A program made the translations under genes and the position numbers. DNA of 5,512 nucleotides, taken from positions 1 to 5,512 of the forward strand of contig JAEYZB010000249.1 of assembly GCA_023428205.1 (NCBI GenBank). Direction: 5' to 3'. How positions within the stretch are numbered: the first letter of the stretch is position 1; each line of letters begins with the position of its first letter. The notes under the pieces are model-generated. The model ran no database searches, was not told the DNA's origin, and was given only the letters and a program-made list of their open reading frames with translations. Source of the stretch: Bacteroidota bacterium (GTDB taxonomy: Bacteria; Bacteroidota; Bacteroidia; Chitinophagales; LD1). This document shows, piece by piece, positions 5,299 through 5,512 of this stretch.

Positions 5299-5512
5299 AT
5301 GAAACAAAAAATCATTTTAGCATCGGGCTCTCCACGCAGAAAAGAAATAATGAAAATGGCGGGTTTAGACTTTGAAGTGCGTGTAAAAAACACAAGTGAA
5401 GAACACCCGAAAGATGTAGCCCTTATCGCTATTCCCGAAATTTTAGCGGAGCGAAAAGCACAAGCTTTTTTAGATGAAATCACAGACGAAATAATTGTTG
5501 CGGCCGATACAA
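5299..5512 (+). CDS. maf: Maf-family nucleoside triphosphate pyrophosphatase, N-terminal part (3' end outside window)
   Basis: Seventy-one residues are visible before the window ends. The N-terminus MKQKIILASGSPRRKEIM carries the Maf signature LAS-x-SPRR-x-E, whose serine and arginines bind the nucleotide phosphates. The conserved stretch ERKAQA (51-56) and the AADT (68-71) with the acidic residue D70 follow in the right places. Maf proteins hydrolyse dTTP, UTP or modified nucleotides to the monophosphate plus pyrophosphate in the cytoplasm, and in some bacteria affect septum formation. Subfamily (dTTP/UTP type versus YceF-like) depends on residues beyond the window. The ATG at 5299 places the signature at the usual distance from the N-terminus. 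It lies 15 bases after the YdeI-family stop and is likely co-transcribed with it. Confidence 0.95.
   Translation, partial: MKQKIILASGSPRRKEIMKMAGLDFEVRVKNTSEEHPKDVALIAIPEILAERKAQAFLDEITDEIIVAADT

Overview
The window looks like a piece of a Bacteroidota chromosome. The strongest evidence is a secreted protein (2439-3797) with SprB-type repeats, a PKD-like domain and a C-terminal type IX secretion (T9SS) sorting domain, a combination typical of that phylum. Start codons generally lack Shine-Dalgarno sequences, which fits. The order or genus cannot be fixed from this sequence. All supported genes are on the + strand and packing is tight; the longest gene-free stretch is 119 bases (3798-3916).

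Layout: (1) the 3' end of a malate dehydrogenase gene (1-370), closed by a strong rho-independent terminator (394-423). (2) A two-gene unit: an eight-helix membrane protein of the CREST / alkaline-ceramidase superfamily (452-1435), overlapping by 4 bases the gene for the ribosome-assembly GTPase RsgA (1432-2370). (3) A lone T9SS-exported surface or secreted protein (2439-3797), bounded by copies of a short intergenic repeat, GGTG-(1-2 nt)-A6-CGAGCA: one just after rsgA and two between this gene and the next. (4) A probable operon of a PlsC/DGAT-like acyltransferase (3917-4756), a DUF1905/YdeI-family protein (4762-5283) and the start of a Maf-type nucleotide pyrophosphatase (5299 to the window end), with gaps of 5 and 15 bases.

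Most genes are housekeeping or lipid-related: central carbon metabolism (Mdh), 30S subunit maturation (RsgA), nucleotide-pool cleaning or septation control (Maf), lipid acylation (acyltransferase) and possible lipid amide hydrolysis (CREST protein). The two items most worth following are the CREST protein, which keeps the full Ser/His/Asp/His/His set with spacing almost identical to human ACER3 but a changed calcium-site region, and the three-copy intergenic repeat around the T9SS gene. No CRISPR array, insertion sequence, tRNA, rRNA or phage gene was seen.
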